Source: Streptomyces atratus (GTDB lineage Bacteria > Actinomycetota > Actinomycetes > Streptomycetales > Streptomycetaceae). From it: DNA of 64,000 nucleotides. Both the position numbers and the translations under genes were made by a program. The stretch is from the NCBI RefSeq assembly GCF_014648655.1, contig NZ_BMRN01000021.1, positions 57,699 through 121,698 on the forward strand, in the 5' to 3' direction. The notes under the pieces are model-generated. The model was not told the DNA's origin, did no database searches, and worked only from the letters and a program-made list of their open reading frames with translations. This document shows, one piece after another, positions 16,228 to 24,547 of the stretch. The first letter of the stretch is position 1. Each line of letters opens with the position of its first letter.

Positions 16228-16955
16228 TGTCGGGCTTCCGGGCCCGTGAGCCAGTGCAGGTGGTCGACCAGTCGGCCGACTGTCCTCCTGTCGCGCAGGA
16301 TGACGCCGATCTCCACGTTGTCGGTGAGGGCGCGACCGGTGAGGTTGGCACTGCCCAGCAATGCGATGCGCCGATCCGCGGCTATCACCTTGGCGTGCAG
16401 GCTGCTGCGGGCGGAGTGGTCCGCACGGTGCCAGATCCGGATATGGTCCCTGAGAGGACCGAAGGCGCGGGCAGCCGAGGTCGACTCTTCCAGGAGCAGA
16501 TCTATACGGACGTTACGCGCGGCAGCTGCACGGAGCTCCGCCACTATCTCCGCGATTCCGTACGCGGCGAAGCTCGCTATGAGCAGTGACTCGTGGGCAG
16601 AACGTATGACTTCGATGGCGATGCCGCTGGTGAGGCGGACGGGGATGGCGGAGCTCGTCGGGCCGCTCACGACGAGCTCCGCAGGTGGCTCCTTTTCTTC
16701 CTCGGCTGCCGCCGCCGTGGCGAGGGACAGTGCGAGGGCCGTCCCAGGGAGCTGAGGGGCCTCGTCCTGCCACGTCTTCCGTACTGCGCTCAGCTGGGCG
16801 GAAAGGCCGGCTGCCGGGTGGTCGGCGGACCACCGGTCGAGCAGGGGATCCGCCGGGCTGTCAGCCGTGCGCAGGTGGTGCTGCAGGTCGGCCAGCCGGT
16901 CTGCCGGGAGGCGCTTGCCGAGCGCCGCGAGAAGCCTGGGCAGCCGGCCGGTCAT
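16212..16955 (-). CDS. drmC: DISARM phospholipase D-like protein DrmC
   Basis: A 247-residue protein with one phospholipase D HKD motif, HAKVIAADRRIALLGSANLT (H187, K189, D194), and a second conserved LTDNVEIGV stretch. DrmC is the PLD-fold component of DISARM anti-phage systems, and it has been reported as dispensable in at least one system. ATG 16955 overlaps the drmB stop (ATGA), the usual DISARM drmB-drmC coupling. The gene looks intact, but its partners are not. The stop lies inside repeat copy B, so the last residues may have been reshaped. Confidence 0.85.
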   Translation of the reverse strand: MTGRLPRLLAALGKRLPADRLADLQHHLRTADSPADPLLDRWSADHPAAGLSAQLSAVRKTWQDEAPQLPGTALALSLATAAAAEEEKEPPAELVVSGPTSSAIPVRLTSGIAIEVIRSAHESLLIASFAAYGIAEIVAELRAAAARNVRIDLLLEESTSAARAFGPLRDHIRIWHRADHSARSSLHAKVIAADRRIALLGSANLTGRALTDNVEIGVILRDRRTVGRLVDHLHWLTGPEARHLRPG

Positions 16956-17884
16956 GACAGGAAGGCGCCGAGATCCCCGGCGAGGGTCTCGACGAGGAGT
17001 GCGCGGTCCAGGTAGTGGTTGCCGCGTTCGCACGACGTCTCGGCGGCGAAGAGGCAGGCATGACAGGCAGCCCCGTGCAGACGGCCGTGGACCCGGGGGT
17101 CGTGCTCCGCACACATCGGGTCGGAGCTGCAGAGCCGGGCCTCCTCGATTGCCTGGTCGATGACTGGCCCGAGCCGGTCCTTCCTGCCCAGGGAGACCAG
17201 GCCTCCCAAGGTGCCCTCGCTGTCCGGCGCCGCAGTGTAGAGAAGGATGCCGGCCATGGGGTTCTTGCCGGAGCGGGCGTATACGCGCTCCGCGATTCCG
17301 GAAGCGCCGTAGCCGCATTCCAGAGCGAAGCCTCGGATGAGGACATGCGCGAACGTATGAAGGAGTACGTAGCGGATGCCGGGCCACTGGGGTTCGAGTC
17401 CGCGCGCCAGGCACCAGGTCACGTGTGCGGCCTTGAGGGCCTTCTCGCGGGCGATGACTTCCGGACGCTTCTCCCACTCGTCCAGGCGCTCCTCGCGGAA
17501 GGCGAGGAATACACCTTCGCCCCGCAGCTCGGCGCAGGGAACCCAGGACGGCGGCTCCCTGGTGAGAGGTGCCGCCTGGACGGTCGGATCGTCATTGTGG
17601 TCCAGCGGAATCCACTCCGGGGCGTCGATCCGGGTGAAGCCGGTGAGTGCGGAGACTTCGCGCAGACGGTGAACGAGGATGACCCGCTCCAGCCATCGGT
17701 CTGCGGTAGCGGGCACCTTCTCGGGCTCGGTGGTGAAATCCGGCAGCTCGTAGCGGTGAGGTGCGGTGAACGCTTCCCATTCGGGCGTCGCCAGGTCAAA
17801 TCCCTCGTCGTCAGGGACGGGATTTCCGGAGGATGCCGCCGAGGAGGCGGCAGCCTCGTCGGTAACCGCCTTCCAGACCTTGTC
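16952..17884 (-). pseudogene. drmB: DISARM DrmB (DUF1998), 5'-truncated
   Basis: The open frame keeps about the last 310 residues of DrmB. It runs from KVWKAVTDEAAASS through WEAFTAPHRYELPDF to the DUF1998/MZB domain with YVLLHTFAHVLIRGFALECG, ASGIAERVYA, GLVSLGR and a cysteine-containing stretch (CSSDPMC, CHACLF, ETSCERGNHYLDR). Complete DrmB proteins are roughly twice as long. A stop codon closes the frame at 17885-17887, exactly where the divergent hydrolase gene begins. The missing part would contain the N-terminal half. No start codon with a ribosome-binding site is apparent. Confidence 0.82.
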
Positions 17885-17886
17885 CT

Positions 17887-19506
17887 ATGCAGAAGTCTCT
17901 CCAGGGTGAAGCCCTGGACGCGGCTGTCACGCAGCTTCGGGAACTGTCGAAGAACTTTCAGTATGCCCAGGTCGAGTGCGGATTGATCAGTGCTGCTCTC
18001 AACGCTTTCGCTCTGGAACTACGGATGGCCAAGGTCAAGCTTGACCTGGCGGTCGATGACGCAGGGGATGCGAACCTCAAGGTGCGAGAGGACGGGTCAG
18101 TCAGTTACTCGGCCTGGATTGAGGAACCCGGCGGCACAAGCATTCCGGGCGGCAACGTGTCGGGCGGCACCTCACTGGTGCAGGGGCCGGGCATCAACCC
18201 GAACCACAACGTCGCGCAAGCCTACGCCAACCGCATTGCCGAGGCTGTCAAAGAGGCGGCTGAGGCGGACGCGAAATGGGCCCCGAAGCTGAGGAATCTG
18301 AAGGCGGATGATGACCTGACGGTCTCCCACCGCGACTGGGCCGACACCCAGAAGGACATGCGAGGCGCCCGTAAGGATGCCGGAGATTACATGGACCTCA
18401 TCCTCGAACCACCCAAGGACGGAACCCCCCAAGAGAATGCGAAGTGGTGGAAGGGACTGTCCGAGGAGCAGAGGAGCGATTACGTCTCACTCAACCTCGC
18501 TACCGTTGGCACCCTCGACGGCCTTCCATCGGAGGTTCGGGATGAGGGGAACCGCTACGTCCTGCGGACATCCACTGCCGACTTGGAGCTGGAGCGCGCG
18601 AATTTGATTGGCCAACGCGACATGCTCTCGCCAAATGGAAGGTATTCGGTCAGTGGTGCCACTGGGCGGATTAAGGATATCGACAAGAAGCTGGCCGGCT
18701 TGGAGCAGGTTCAGGAACATCTCGATTCCACCGGCAGGAAAGATTTGCCAGAACTCTATCTTCTCGGCATCGATAACGAGAAAAATGGGCATGCCATCAT
18801 TTCCGTAGGAAATCCTGACGGGGCGGACAATGTGACAACATATGTCCCTGGTATGAATACCAAACTTGAAACGATCGGTAAAGATATCGACAGGGCGGAA
18901 AGCCTTTATAGTCAATCGGTTGCGATGGGAGATCCGGACAAGAAATATGCATCGCTGATGTGGCTCGACTATGATGCCCCACAAAATCCCGTATCGGTTG
19001 CCGGTGAGAAACTGGCGGACCGGGGGGCTCCCGTCCTCAATGAATTTCTCGACGGATTGCAGGTATCGCATCAAGGAGAGCCTGCCCATGACACGCTGCT
19101 AGGGCATAGCTACGGTTCGCTCGTGTCGGGAAAGATGCTCGCTGGAGACGAGACCCCGCCTGTTGACGCCGCTATCTTCGTCGGTAGTCCTGGAGTGGGG
19201 GTGGATCGCGCCGATGACCTCAACCTCTCGCCGGAGAGTGTGTGGGCGGGGAAATCTGCGAACGACGTGGTGGCGGGTCTCCCGACGCGGACGATCTATA
19301 ACCCGTGGAGTTGGGGTGAACGCCCTTTCGGTGTCGACCCCACGGCTCCAGAATTTGGCGGCAACAGGTTCGGGGTTCAAGATGGAAATAAATGGCCCCC
19401 ATTTTCTGCACACAGTCTGTACTGGGATGAAAACTCTGAGTCCTTGAAGAATATGGCGTTAATTGTGAATGGGGAGTATCCGATGAGTGGGACGGTGCCT
19501 GAGTGA
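17887..19506 (+). CDS. Alpha/beta hydrolase (DUF1023-like), probably 5'-truncated
   Basis: About 539 residues. The N-terminal half is helical and WXG100-like (EALDAAVTQLRELSKNFQYA). The C-terminal half is an alpha/beta hydrolase with nucleophile elbow GHSYG (S408), a core strand AAIFVGSPGVGV and a late histidine in FSAHSLYW. Related Streptomyces proteins have about 40 more residues in front, and no ribosome-binding site precedes 17887, so the true start seems lost at the junction with drmB. From about 18600 the DNA is visibly richer in A and T than its neighbours, suggesting transfer. It overlaps the lipoprotein gene by four bases. Confidence 0.72.
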   Translation: MQKSLQGEALDAAVTQLRELSKNFQYAQVECGLISAALNAFALELRMAKVKLDLAVDDAGDANLKVREDGSVSYSAWIEEPGGTSIPGGNVSGGTSLVQGPGINPNHNVAQAYANRIAEAVKEAAEADAKWAPKLRNLKADDDLTVSHRDWADTQKDMRGARKDAGDYMDLILEPPKDGTPQENAKWWKGLSEEQRSDYVSLNLATVGTLDGLPSEVRDEGNRYVLRTSTADLELERANLIGQRDMLSPNGRYSVSGATGRIKDIDKKLAGLEQVQEHLDSTGRKDLPELYLLGIDNEKNGHAIISVGNPDGADNVTTYVPGMNTKLETIGKDIDRAESLYSQSVAMGDPDKKYASLMWLDYDAPQNPVSVAGEKLADRGAPVLNEFLDGLQVSHQGEPAHDTLLGHSYGSLVSGKMLAGDETPPVDAAIFVGSPGVGVDRADDLNLSPESVWAGKSANDVVAGLPTRTIYNPWSWGERPFGVDPTAPEFGGNRFGVQDGNKWPPFSAHSLYWDENSESLKNMALIVNGEYPMSGTVPE

Positions 19507-20483
19507 AAGTAGGACGCCTGCTCGGTCTTCTTGTCATCACGTCTTTCCTTGCGGCCGGTTGCGGGACGGGCAGTGAGGGTGATTCGGTAAGGCCTAATGC
19601 ATTGAGTAGCCCCACTGCTGAACATGGAGGCGCAGGAATGGACATGAGTCAGGCTGAGCGGACGGCTGACGGATTGATCCAAGAAGCGATCCGTGGAGTG
19701 AGTCCCGAGCCACGTCTGGAGCCGTTCGGTGGAGGCGTGAAATCCTGTCAGGAACCCAGTGACGGCGGGTCCGAGGACCGTGTCACCCTGACACGGAACT
19801 ACTGGCTCAAGGGGATTCCGCGAGACGACGCAAAGAACGTGGTCCGGAAGGTCTTCGAGAACTGGAAGGAGGCCGGACACGTCGTTGACGCTGCGCCAGA
19901 TTATGAACGCCGAGTGGTTGCGGCCAATTTGAGAAGCAAGCCGGACGACTTCCTCATGCAGGTGGCAATGGGGCTGGGCGGTCAGCTGAGCGTCGGCGTC
20001 ACCTCTCCCTGTTTCTGGGACAAGAAGCCGATGTCCGAGTCTCTCGGCTACCCGGCCCCCAGGACCGAGGCCGAGCTACAAGATCGGCAGGAAGCCATGA
20101 ACGGGGTGCGGTCCGTTTCCAGCCAGATCCTGGACAGCTTCGCCGGCGGGCGTCCCTCCCGGGACGAGCCCGCCGTTGTGGTACGTCTGCAGGACGGCTC
20201 GTGCTACGCGGATCATCAGTGGACCTATACCTGTGAAGACGCCTCGACCGCAGAGCGGGCCTTCCACCAGATGGTGCGCACTCTGGGGGAGCGCGGATGG
20301 CAGATGGAGGAACCGTCCACGGAGGTGGCGGCACAGGGTGGTGACGCCGTCGTGGTCCTGACACCGGATGAACACGAGGCAGGGGCCGGGGTGGTCCGGA
20401 ACCATGGAGAGGCCGTCATCAGCATCTCTGCCGCGTGGGAACGTGAGTGGCCGCCACCCTATATGCGCGAGAGCGGTCAGTAG
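19503..20483 (+). CDS. Hypothetical lipoprotein
   Basis: A 326-residue secreted lipoprotein with GTG start, hydrophobic signal and lipobox LAAGC (cysteine 20). The start overlaps the hydrolase stop (GTGA), as seen for hydrolase-lipoprotein pairs in Streptomyces. The mature part has a repeated pattern of charged helices and strands without catalytic motifs, for example RVTLTRNYWLKGIPRDDAKN and TAERAFHQMVRTLGERGWQ. It may work with the upstream hydrolase at the cell surface. I do not recognise a named domain. Confidence 0.75.
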   Translation: MKVGRLLGLLVITSFLAAGCGTGSEGDSVRPNALSSPTAEHGGAGMDMSQAERTADGLIQEAIRGVSPEPRLEPFGGGVKSCQEPSDGGSEDRVTLTRNYWLKGIPRDDAKNVVRKVFENWKEAGHVVDAAPDYERRVVAANLRSKPDDFLMQVAMGLGGQLSVGVTSPCFWDKKPMSESLGYPAPRTEAELQDRQEAMNGVRSVSSQILDSFAGGRPSRDEPAVVVRLQDGSCYADHQWTYTCEDASTAERAFHQMVRTLGERGWQMEEPSTEVAAQGGDAVVVLTPDEHEAGAGVVRNHGEAVISISAAWEREWPPPYMRESGQ

Positions 20484-20670
20484 ACAAGCATTCGGGACTG
20501 AGCGCCCTCTGTGAGTGCTGGCAAGGCCGAGGGGCTCGCAGCGTTCCTGTTGTCGGACCCCGCCCGTAGGCTGGACCGACAGGGGGATCCTCTCCTGCCC
20601 GAAAGCTCCGAGGATGCCGGTGGCGGGCATGCGGCTCTAGGGTGGCGGGGAGGACCAGAGGGGACCGACC

Positions 20671-21132
20671 ATGGCAAACGTGCACGATGTAGCCGCGTAC
20701 ATCCTGGTGAAGGCCGCACCGATGTCGGCCATGAAGCTGCAGAAGCTCTGCTATTTCGCTTACGGCTACCACCTGGCCTGGGAGGATCGGCCGCTTTTCG
20801 CCGAACGCTTCGAGGCGTGGGCGAACGGGCCGGTCGCTCCCGAGCTGTACAGCAAGCACCGGGGCCGCTTCGAGCTGCGGCGGGGGGACATCGAGGGTGA
20901 CCCGGCCGAGCTGGATGATGCCGAGCGGGAATCGATCGACATCGTCCTGGAGAACATGCGTGTGTACTCCGCCCATGAGCTCTCGGAGATGACCCATCGG
21001 ACGGGCCCTTGGGTGCAGGCTCGCGAACGCGCCCAGGTGCCCGACCTGGAGCGGAGCAGCGAGCCGCTGCTCGATGAGGAGATCGCGGACTTCTTCGGTG
21101 CCCTCGCCGAGCACGACGAGCTCGACGGCTGA
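20671..21132 (+). CDS. Panacea-domain (DUF4065, SocA/GepA-like) antitoxin
   Basis: A 153-residue protein with the hallmark opening of the Panacea domain: DVAAYILVKA followed by MKLQKLCYFAYGYHLAW (residues 21-37), FEAWANGPVAPELY and LSEMTHRTGPWVQAR. Panacea proteins are antitoxins able to neutralise unrelated toxins. The stop shares a base with the start of the next gene (TGATG), the tight coupling expected of a toxin-antitoxin operon. A distinct ribosome-binding site (GGGGACC region) precedes the ATG. The family call is strong; activity is inferred. Confidence 0.83.
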   Translation: MANVHDVAAYILVKAAPMSAMKLQKLCYFAYGYHLAWEDRPLFAERFEAWANGPVAPELYSKHRGRFELRRGDIEGDPAELDDAERESIDIVLENMRVYSAHELSEMTHRTGPWVQARERAQVPDLERSSEPLLDEEIADFFGALAEHDELDG

Positions 21133-21602
21133 TGTCCAAGGGGGGACGCGCCAAAAAGAAGTTGGCCCTGCCGCCCACAGGGGCTGCGCAAGGGAAGCGG
21201 GTCGGTGACGTCCGCTCCCTGCTCCCTGGGTTGGCGTTCTCGGACGACAAGGTGTGCTGGCGGTTTACCTATGTCGATCACGACGGCTGCTGGGGGTTCG
21301 ACCGCATGGCAGCGGCCACGCTGTGCGAGGTGCTGACGAAGCTCGCCGCCTGCGAGTCGATGACGCTCAACGAGCTGCGCACCACGCGCCGGTTCTTCAA
21401 GGAGTACGACCTGCCCGGCGGGTTATCCAAGGAGGCCGTGGTGAGGCTGGGGGAGCTCGGTTTCGGCGACGCGACGGCGCTTCATCGCCTTGAGTTCACT
21501 GGGAAGCAGCGGCTGTACGGCTTCCTCCTGGGCAATGTCTTCCATGTCCTGTGGTGGGACCCGGAGCATGAGGTGTACCCGTCGAAGCTTAAGCACACCT
21601 GA
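21132..21602 (+). CDS. Putative toxin partner of the Panacea antitoxin
   Basis: A 156-residue basic protein starting MSKGGRAKKKLALPP. The middle is helical (TLCEVLTKLAACESMTLNEL), and the end has a RelE-like run of strands (ALHRLEFTGKQRLYGFLLG, then VFHVLWWDPEHEVYPSK). This C-terminal pattern resembles small mRNA-interferase-type toxins, but catalytic residues cannot be assigned. Coupling to the antitoxin gene by a one-base overlap supports a paired function. Another possibility is a non-toxic regulator; expression tests would decide. Confidence 0.62.
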   Translation: MSKGGRAKKKLALPPTGAAQGKRVGDVRSLLPGLAFSDDKVCWRFTYVDHDGCWGFDRMAAATLCEVLTKLAACESMTLNELRTTRRFFKEYDLPGGLSKEAVVRLGELGFGDATALHRLEFTGKQRLYGFLLGNVFHVLWWDPEHEVYPSKLKHT

Positions 21603-21634
21603 GCCGATCCGGGCTGGACGAGGGGAAAACGAAG

Positions 21635-22003
21635 GTGTCCGAAACCGAGCCGCCGCTCACGCCGTCAGCCGACGCGGTGCGCAAGCTCCTGTGCGCGCTG
21701 GCACAGGGTGTACGGCACGACTACGGCCTCTCGCAGGCGCTGACGGGCGAGCTCTGGTCCGTAGAGACGGTTCTGGAACGAGCCGCCGATCTCGAACTGA
21801 TCCGCGGGCGCCATCTGACGGATGCCGGCCGGCTGCTGCTCGGTGGGGCCACACACCCGAGCCCGCGCAGGCTCATCGGAGGGGCACAGTTTTCGGCCAA
21901 CTCTGCATCTGGCAAGCGGTGTTGGTGCGGATCATGTGTGGCTACCGGGCTGTACGACAGCACGGCTCCCTACTACCCTGTCTCGCTCAGGGAGGGGCGC
22001 TGA
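21635..22003 (+). CDS. Small hypothetical protein with winged-helix-like N-terminus
   Basis: A 122-residue frame with GTG start. The first 75 residues look like a winged helix: SADAVRKLLCALAQGV, GLSQALTGELWSVETVLERA and LIRGRHLTDAGRLLL. The last 45 residues (GKRCWCGSCVATGLYDS) have unusual composition and may be out-of-frame read-through after a lost 3' end. It sits between the toxin-antitoxin pair and the reverse transcriptase gene on the same strand, so a regulatory role for either is possible. No family is recognised. Confidence 0.5.
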   Translation: MSETEPPLTPSADAVRKLLCALAQGVRHDYGLSQALTGELWSVETVLERAADLELIRGRHLTDAGRLLLGGATHPSPRRLIGGAQFSANSASGKRCWCGSCVATGLYDSTAPYYPVSLREGR

Positions 22004-22012
22004 GATCTAGTA

Positions 22013-22126
22013 CTGCCGGTTCCGTCGGGACCGGCCCAACCGGGTCTCTTCACAGGGCCCGGGGGCAGGGTGGCGTCGTGGGCGCTGCCCGTGAATCAAC
22101 TTCCGCGTGACCGTGTGGTCGGGCCG
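22013..22126 (+). other. Structured leader before the reverse transcriptase gene, candidate ncRNA
   Basis: Three possible stems: a 9-bp hairpin (22015-22023 with 22027-22035), a GGGCAG/CTGCCC stem (22063-22068 with 22085-22090) and a long-range pairing of 22032-22041 with 22117-22126 having one mismatch. The long-range and first stems share bases. Retrons place a structured msr-msd RNA just upstream of the reverse transcriptase, and this gap is where one would lie. In GC-rich DNA such stems also arise by chance. Confidence 0.25.
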
Positions 22127-22147
22127 TCGGAAGGAAAGTAAAGGTAG

Positions 22148-23275
22148 ATGGTCAGCGCCTCCCCTCACCTCTACCTACGGTCTGTCCCGGCATCCCGGTC
22201 CTTAGGTACGGCTCGCCGTGCGCTGAGTCAGTCGGCCGACGCCGGAACCCGCGGCCTGCCACCTGTGGTCACTCTCGGGCATCTCGCCCACCTGACGGGA
22301 ATTCCCTACCGCACCCTCCGCGGTGCCGTCGAGCGACGCGGATACCACTACACGCCGATCCATTTGCCCGGCAAGCCGGACCGTGGTCCCCGGAAGCTGC
22401 TGGTTCCGCAGCCTGAACTGATGGCTGCCCAGCGGTGGCTGCTGCATCATCTGCTCGACCTGCTGCCCGTGCATCCGCATGCGTTTGCCTACGTCAAAGG
22501 GCGCTCTGTAGCGGAATGCGCCCGTCGACATCTCGGAGCGCAGTGGCTGATCAAGATCGATATCCAGGATTTTTTCGGGGCGATCGGCGAGCGTCGCGTC
22601 CACCAGGTCTTCCGCGCTCAGGGCTACCAGCCGCTGGTGGCCTATGAACTGTCGAGACTCTGCACCTGGGACGACCGGCGCGACGACGTGGATCCGGTCC
22701 GGAAGGACCGCTACCCCAAGATCACCGCCTATCAGGGCGGCTGGGGAGGCTCTCTACCGCAGGGTGCCCCCACCAGCGGTGTGCTCGCGAACCTCGCCGT
22801 CCGCCCGATGGATGACCGGCTCTCGGACATCGCGGCACGCCACGGCCTCGTCTATACGCGCTACTCGGACGACATGATCCTCTCCAGCGGGGACCCGTTC
22901 TCTCGCCCGGCAGCCGTCGCCGCGCTGAGGGAGCTCACTCACGCTGTCCAGGGCTACGGCTTTGAGCCTCACGCGCGAAAGACGCGGATCGTTCCGCCGG
23001 GCGCCCGCCGGGCAGTGCTCGGGCTGCTGGTCGACGGCGACGTCCTGCGCCTCACCCCGGCCTTCAAGTCACGGCTGCTGGCTCATCTGTACGGCATCGA
23101 GAAGTTCGGGCTCCGGGCGCATCAGCAGCACCGGGACTTCGCGTCCCTCGCAGGCCTGGTGCATCATGTCGACGGCCTCGTCGCCTACGCCCTCGGCGCG
23201 GAGACGGATTGGGCCCACCCGGTTCAGGAACGCTGGCGGGGGATGCTGCGCGCGCAGGGCTGGTCTCTCGACTGA
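22148..23275 (+). CDS. Retron-like reverse transcriptase (YSDD type)
   Basis: A 375-residue RNA-directed DNA polymerase. Conserved blocks are RKLLVPQPELMAAQR (about 82-96), HPHAFAYVKGRS (109-120), KIDIQDFF (136-143, catalytic D138), LPQGAPTSGVLANL (203-216) and YTRYSDDMILSS (236-247, catalytic D241, D242). After the palm comes a retron-like end with RRAVLGLLVDGD in the place of the usual VTG motif. The catalytic box is YSDD rather than the common YADD. The first 45 residues are extra. It lacks the maturase and endonuclease domains of group II introns, which favours a retron or other defence RT. Confidence 0.85.
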   Translation: MVSASPHLYLRSVPASRSLGTARRALSQSADAGTRGLPPVVTLGHLAHLTGIPYRTLRGAVERRGYHYTPIHLPGKPDRGPRKLLVPQPELMAAQRWLLHHLLDLLPVHPHAFAYVKGRSVAECARRHLGAQWLIKIDIQDFFGAIGERRVHQVFRAQGYQPLVAYELSRLCTWDDRRDDVDPVRKDRYPKITAYQGGWGGSLPQGAPTSGVLANLAVRPMDDRLSDIAARHGLVYTRYSDDMILSSGDPFSRPAAVAALRELTHAVQGYGFEPHARKTRIVPPGARRAVLGLLVDGDVLRLTPAFKSRLLAHLYGIEKFGLRAHQQHRDFASLAGLVHHVDGLVAYALGAETDWAHPVQERWRGMLRAQGWSLD

Positions 23276-23376
23276 GCTGATTCCCTGCCCAGACCGGTGG
23301 CTTCCGGTTCAGGGAGTTTGCGGAGGTGGCCTCGTGGGTGGGCGTACAGCTCCGAAGCGCGTGCTACTGGGGACGG

Positions 23377-24372
23377 TCATGCGGCGCGGCCCGGGCCGGC
23401 GCTGCCCTGCGACACAACCTCTGTCCGGCAGTCGCGGCAGCGACCGGGGTGGCGGGAGCGGAAGGCGCGGTTGCAGCCGTCGCAGTTCTGGAGGGGGATG
23501 GCGATGACGCCGGGGCGTGCGGGTGCGAGGTCCTCGGCTCCGGGGAGCGGGGGTGGTAGGAGTGTCGTGATCCGGTGGCGGAGGAGTTTGGCCGGGTGTT
23601 TGAGGGGGACTGGGAGGTCGGTGGTGAGGGCGTGGCGGATGGTGTCGGGGTGGGCGTCGCGTTCGAGCCAGCTGGCGACGCCGGGGGTGAGGGTGTGGAT
23701 GTCGTTGTCGGAGAGGGTGAGTTGGGGTGTGTGGCGGCGCAGGTCGGCGAGGAGTGCGGCCGCAAAGCGGTGGAGTTCCGGGGTGGGTGATTGCGGCTGG
23801 GGGATCGGCGGGGGTGGCGCCTTGCGTGCGGTGGGAGCCGGTACGAGGACGGGTGCAGGCGCTGTCTGCGGTGCGGGCGGTTGTGGTGCCTGGGTGGGCT
23901 CCGGTTCGGGAGCGGGCTCGCGTGGCGGTGGTGGGGGCAGCGGGGCTGCCGGTGTGCTGGGCCTGGTTCGTGGCTGAGGTGCTGCGGCGGCGGCGGCCGG
24001 TTCGGTGCCGGGCTGGTTGTAGGAGACGGTGCGGGTGACGATCCGGCCGTCGGGGAGGCGTGCGCGGCTGCGGTGAAGGTAGCCGTGGGCTTCGAGTTCG
24101 CGCAGGGCGGCGGCGATGCGGGTCTCGCTCTCGGGGAAGCGTTCGGCGAGGTGCTTGATGCCGATCTTGGCTCCGGCGGGCAGCGACTGGATGTGGGCGG
24201 CGAGCCCGATGGCGGTGAGGGAGAGTCCGCGGTGCTGGGCGAGGTGGTTGCCGATGACCGTGAAGCCAGCGGCATGCCGGACGTTGGCGTGGATGACGCC
24301 GGATGACGGTGTGGCGCCCCCGGTTACGGGGGACGGGGCGCACGGGGGCGCGGTAATCTGCTGGGTACCCAT
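23377..24372 (-). CDS. Helix-turn-helix protein with C-terminal zinc ribbon, copy 2
   Basis: A 331-residue paralogue of the gene at 8068. The winged helix-turn-helix is nearly identical, the proline-rich linker is diverged, and the zinc ribbon (CDGCNRAF ... CRDC) is kept. Both proteins begin MGTPQITAPPCA or nearly so. The two C-termini differ after the ribbon, because similarity stops at 23429. It is transcribed away from drmD's lost 3' end and convergent with the reverse transcriptase gene. Likely a DNA-binding regulator. Confidence 0.8.
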   Translation of the reverse strand: MGTQQITAPPCAPSPVTGGATPSSGVIHANVRHAAGFTVIGNHLAQHRGLSLTAIGLAAHIQSLPAGAKIGIKHLAERFPESETRIAAALRELEAHGYLHRSRARLPDGRIVTRTVSYNQPGTEPAAAAAAPQPRTRPSTPAAPLPPPPPREPAPEPEPTQAPQPPAPQTAPAPVLVPAPTARKAPPPPIPQPQSPTPELHRFAAALLADLRRHTPQLTLSDNDIHTLTPGVASWLERDAHPDTIRHALTTDLPVPLKHPAKLLRHRITTLLPPPLPGAEDLAPARPGVIAIPLQNCDGCNRAFRSRHPGRCRDCRTEVVSQGSAGPGRAA

Positions 24373-24547
24373 CGGGAAGCCCTAACTTCCTCGGTGGTCA
24401 GGCCCTCGGTCGAGATTGGCGTCTCGTCGGGGGCCGTCGCATGTCTGCAGTTGTCGCGGTGAGCATATGCCTGCCAACCCGTATGAAATCCAGCCCAGTT
24501 GCCTTACGTCACCCGCGCGAGTGACGGGGCGGGGTGGGGTCGGGTTT
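23429..24547 (-). repeat. About 1.1-kb direct repeat, copy 2
   Basis: Partner of 8138-9234. Its right edge is sharp: shared sequence ends at 24547 and base 24548 already belongs to the conserved drmD codons (HLGHRLVQ). The inserted or recombined segment is therefore mapped to the base. Confidence 0.82.
24508..24525. promoter_or_regulatory. 18-bp palindrome, second copy
   Basis: Identical to 9194-9211. It lies upstream of helix-turn-helix copy 2 and also provides the premature stop codon of truncated drmD (24509-24511). Confidence 0.5.

Noticed and set aside
22148..23275. Group II intron reverse transcriptase
   Set aside because: There is no maturase X domain or HNH endonuclease, and no intron RNA domain V hairpin was seen downstream.
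8138..24547. Composite transposon flanked by the 1.1-kb repeats
   Set aside because: No transposase and no terminal inverted repeats were found; the copies have also diverged. They are better described as paralogous units.
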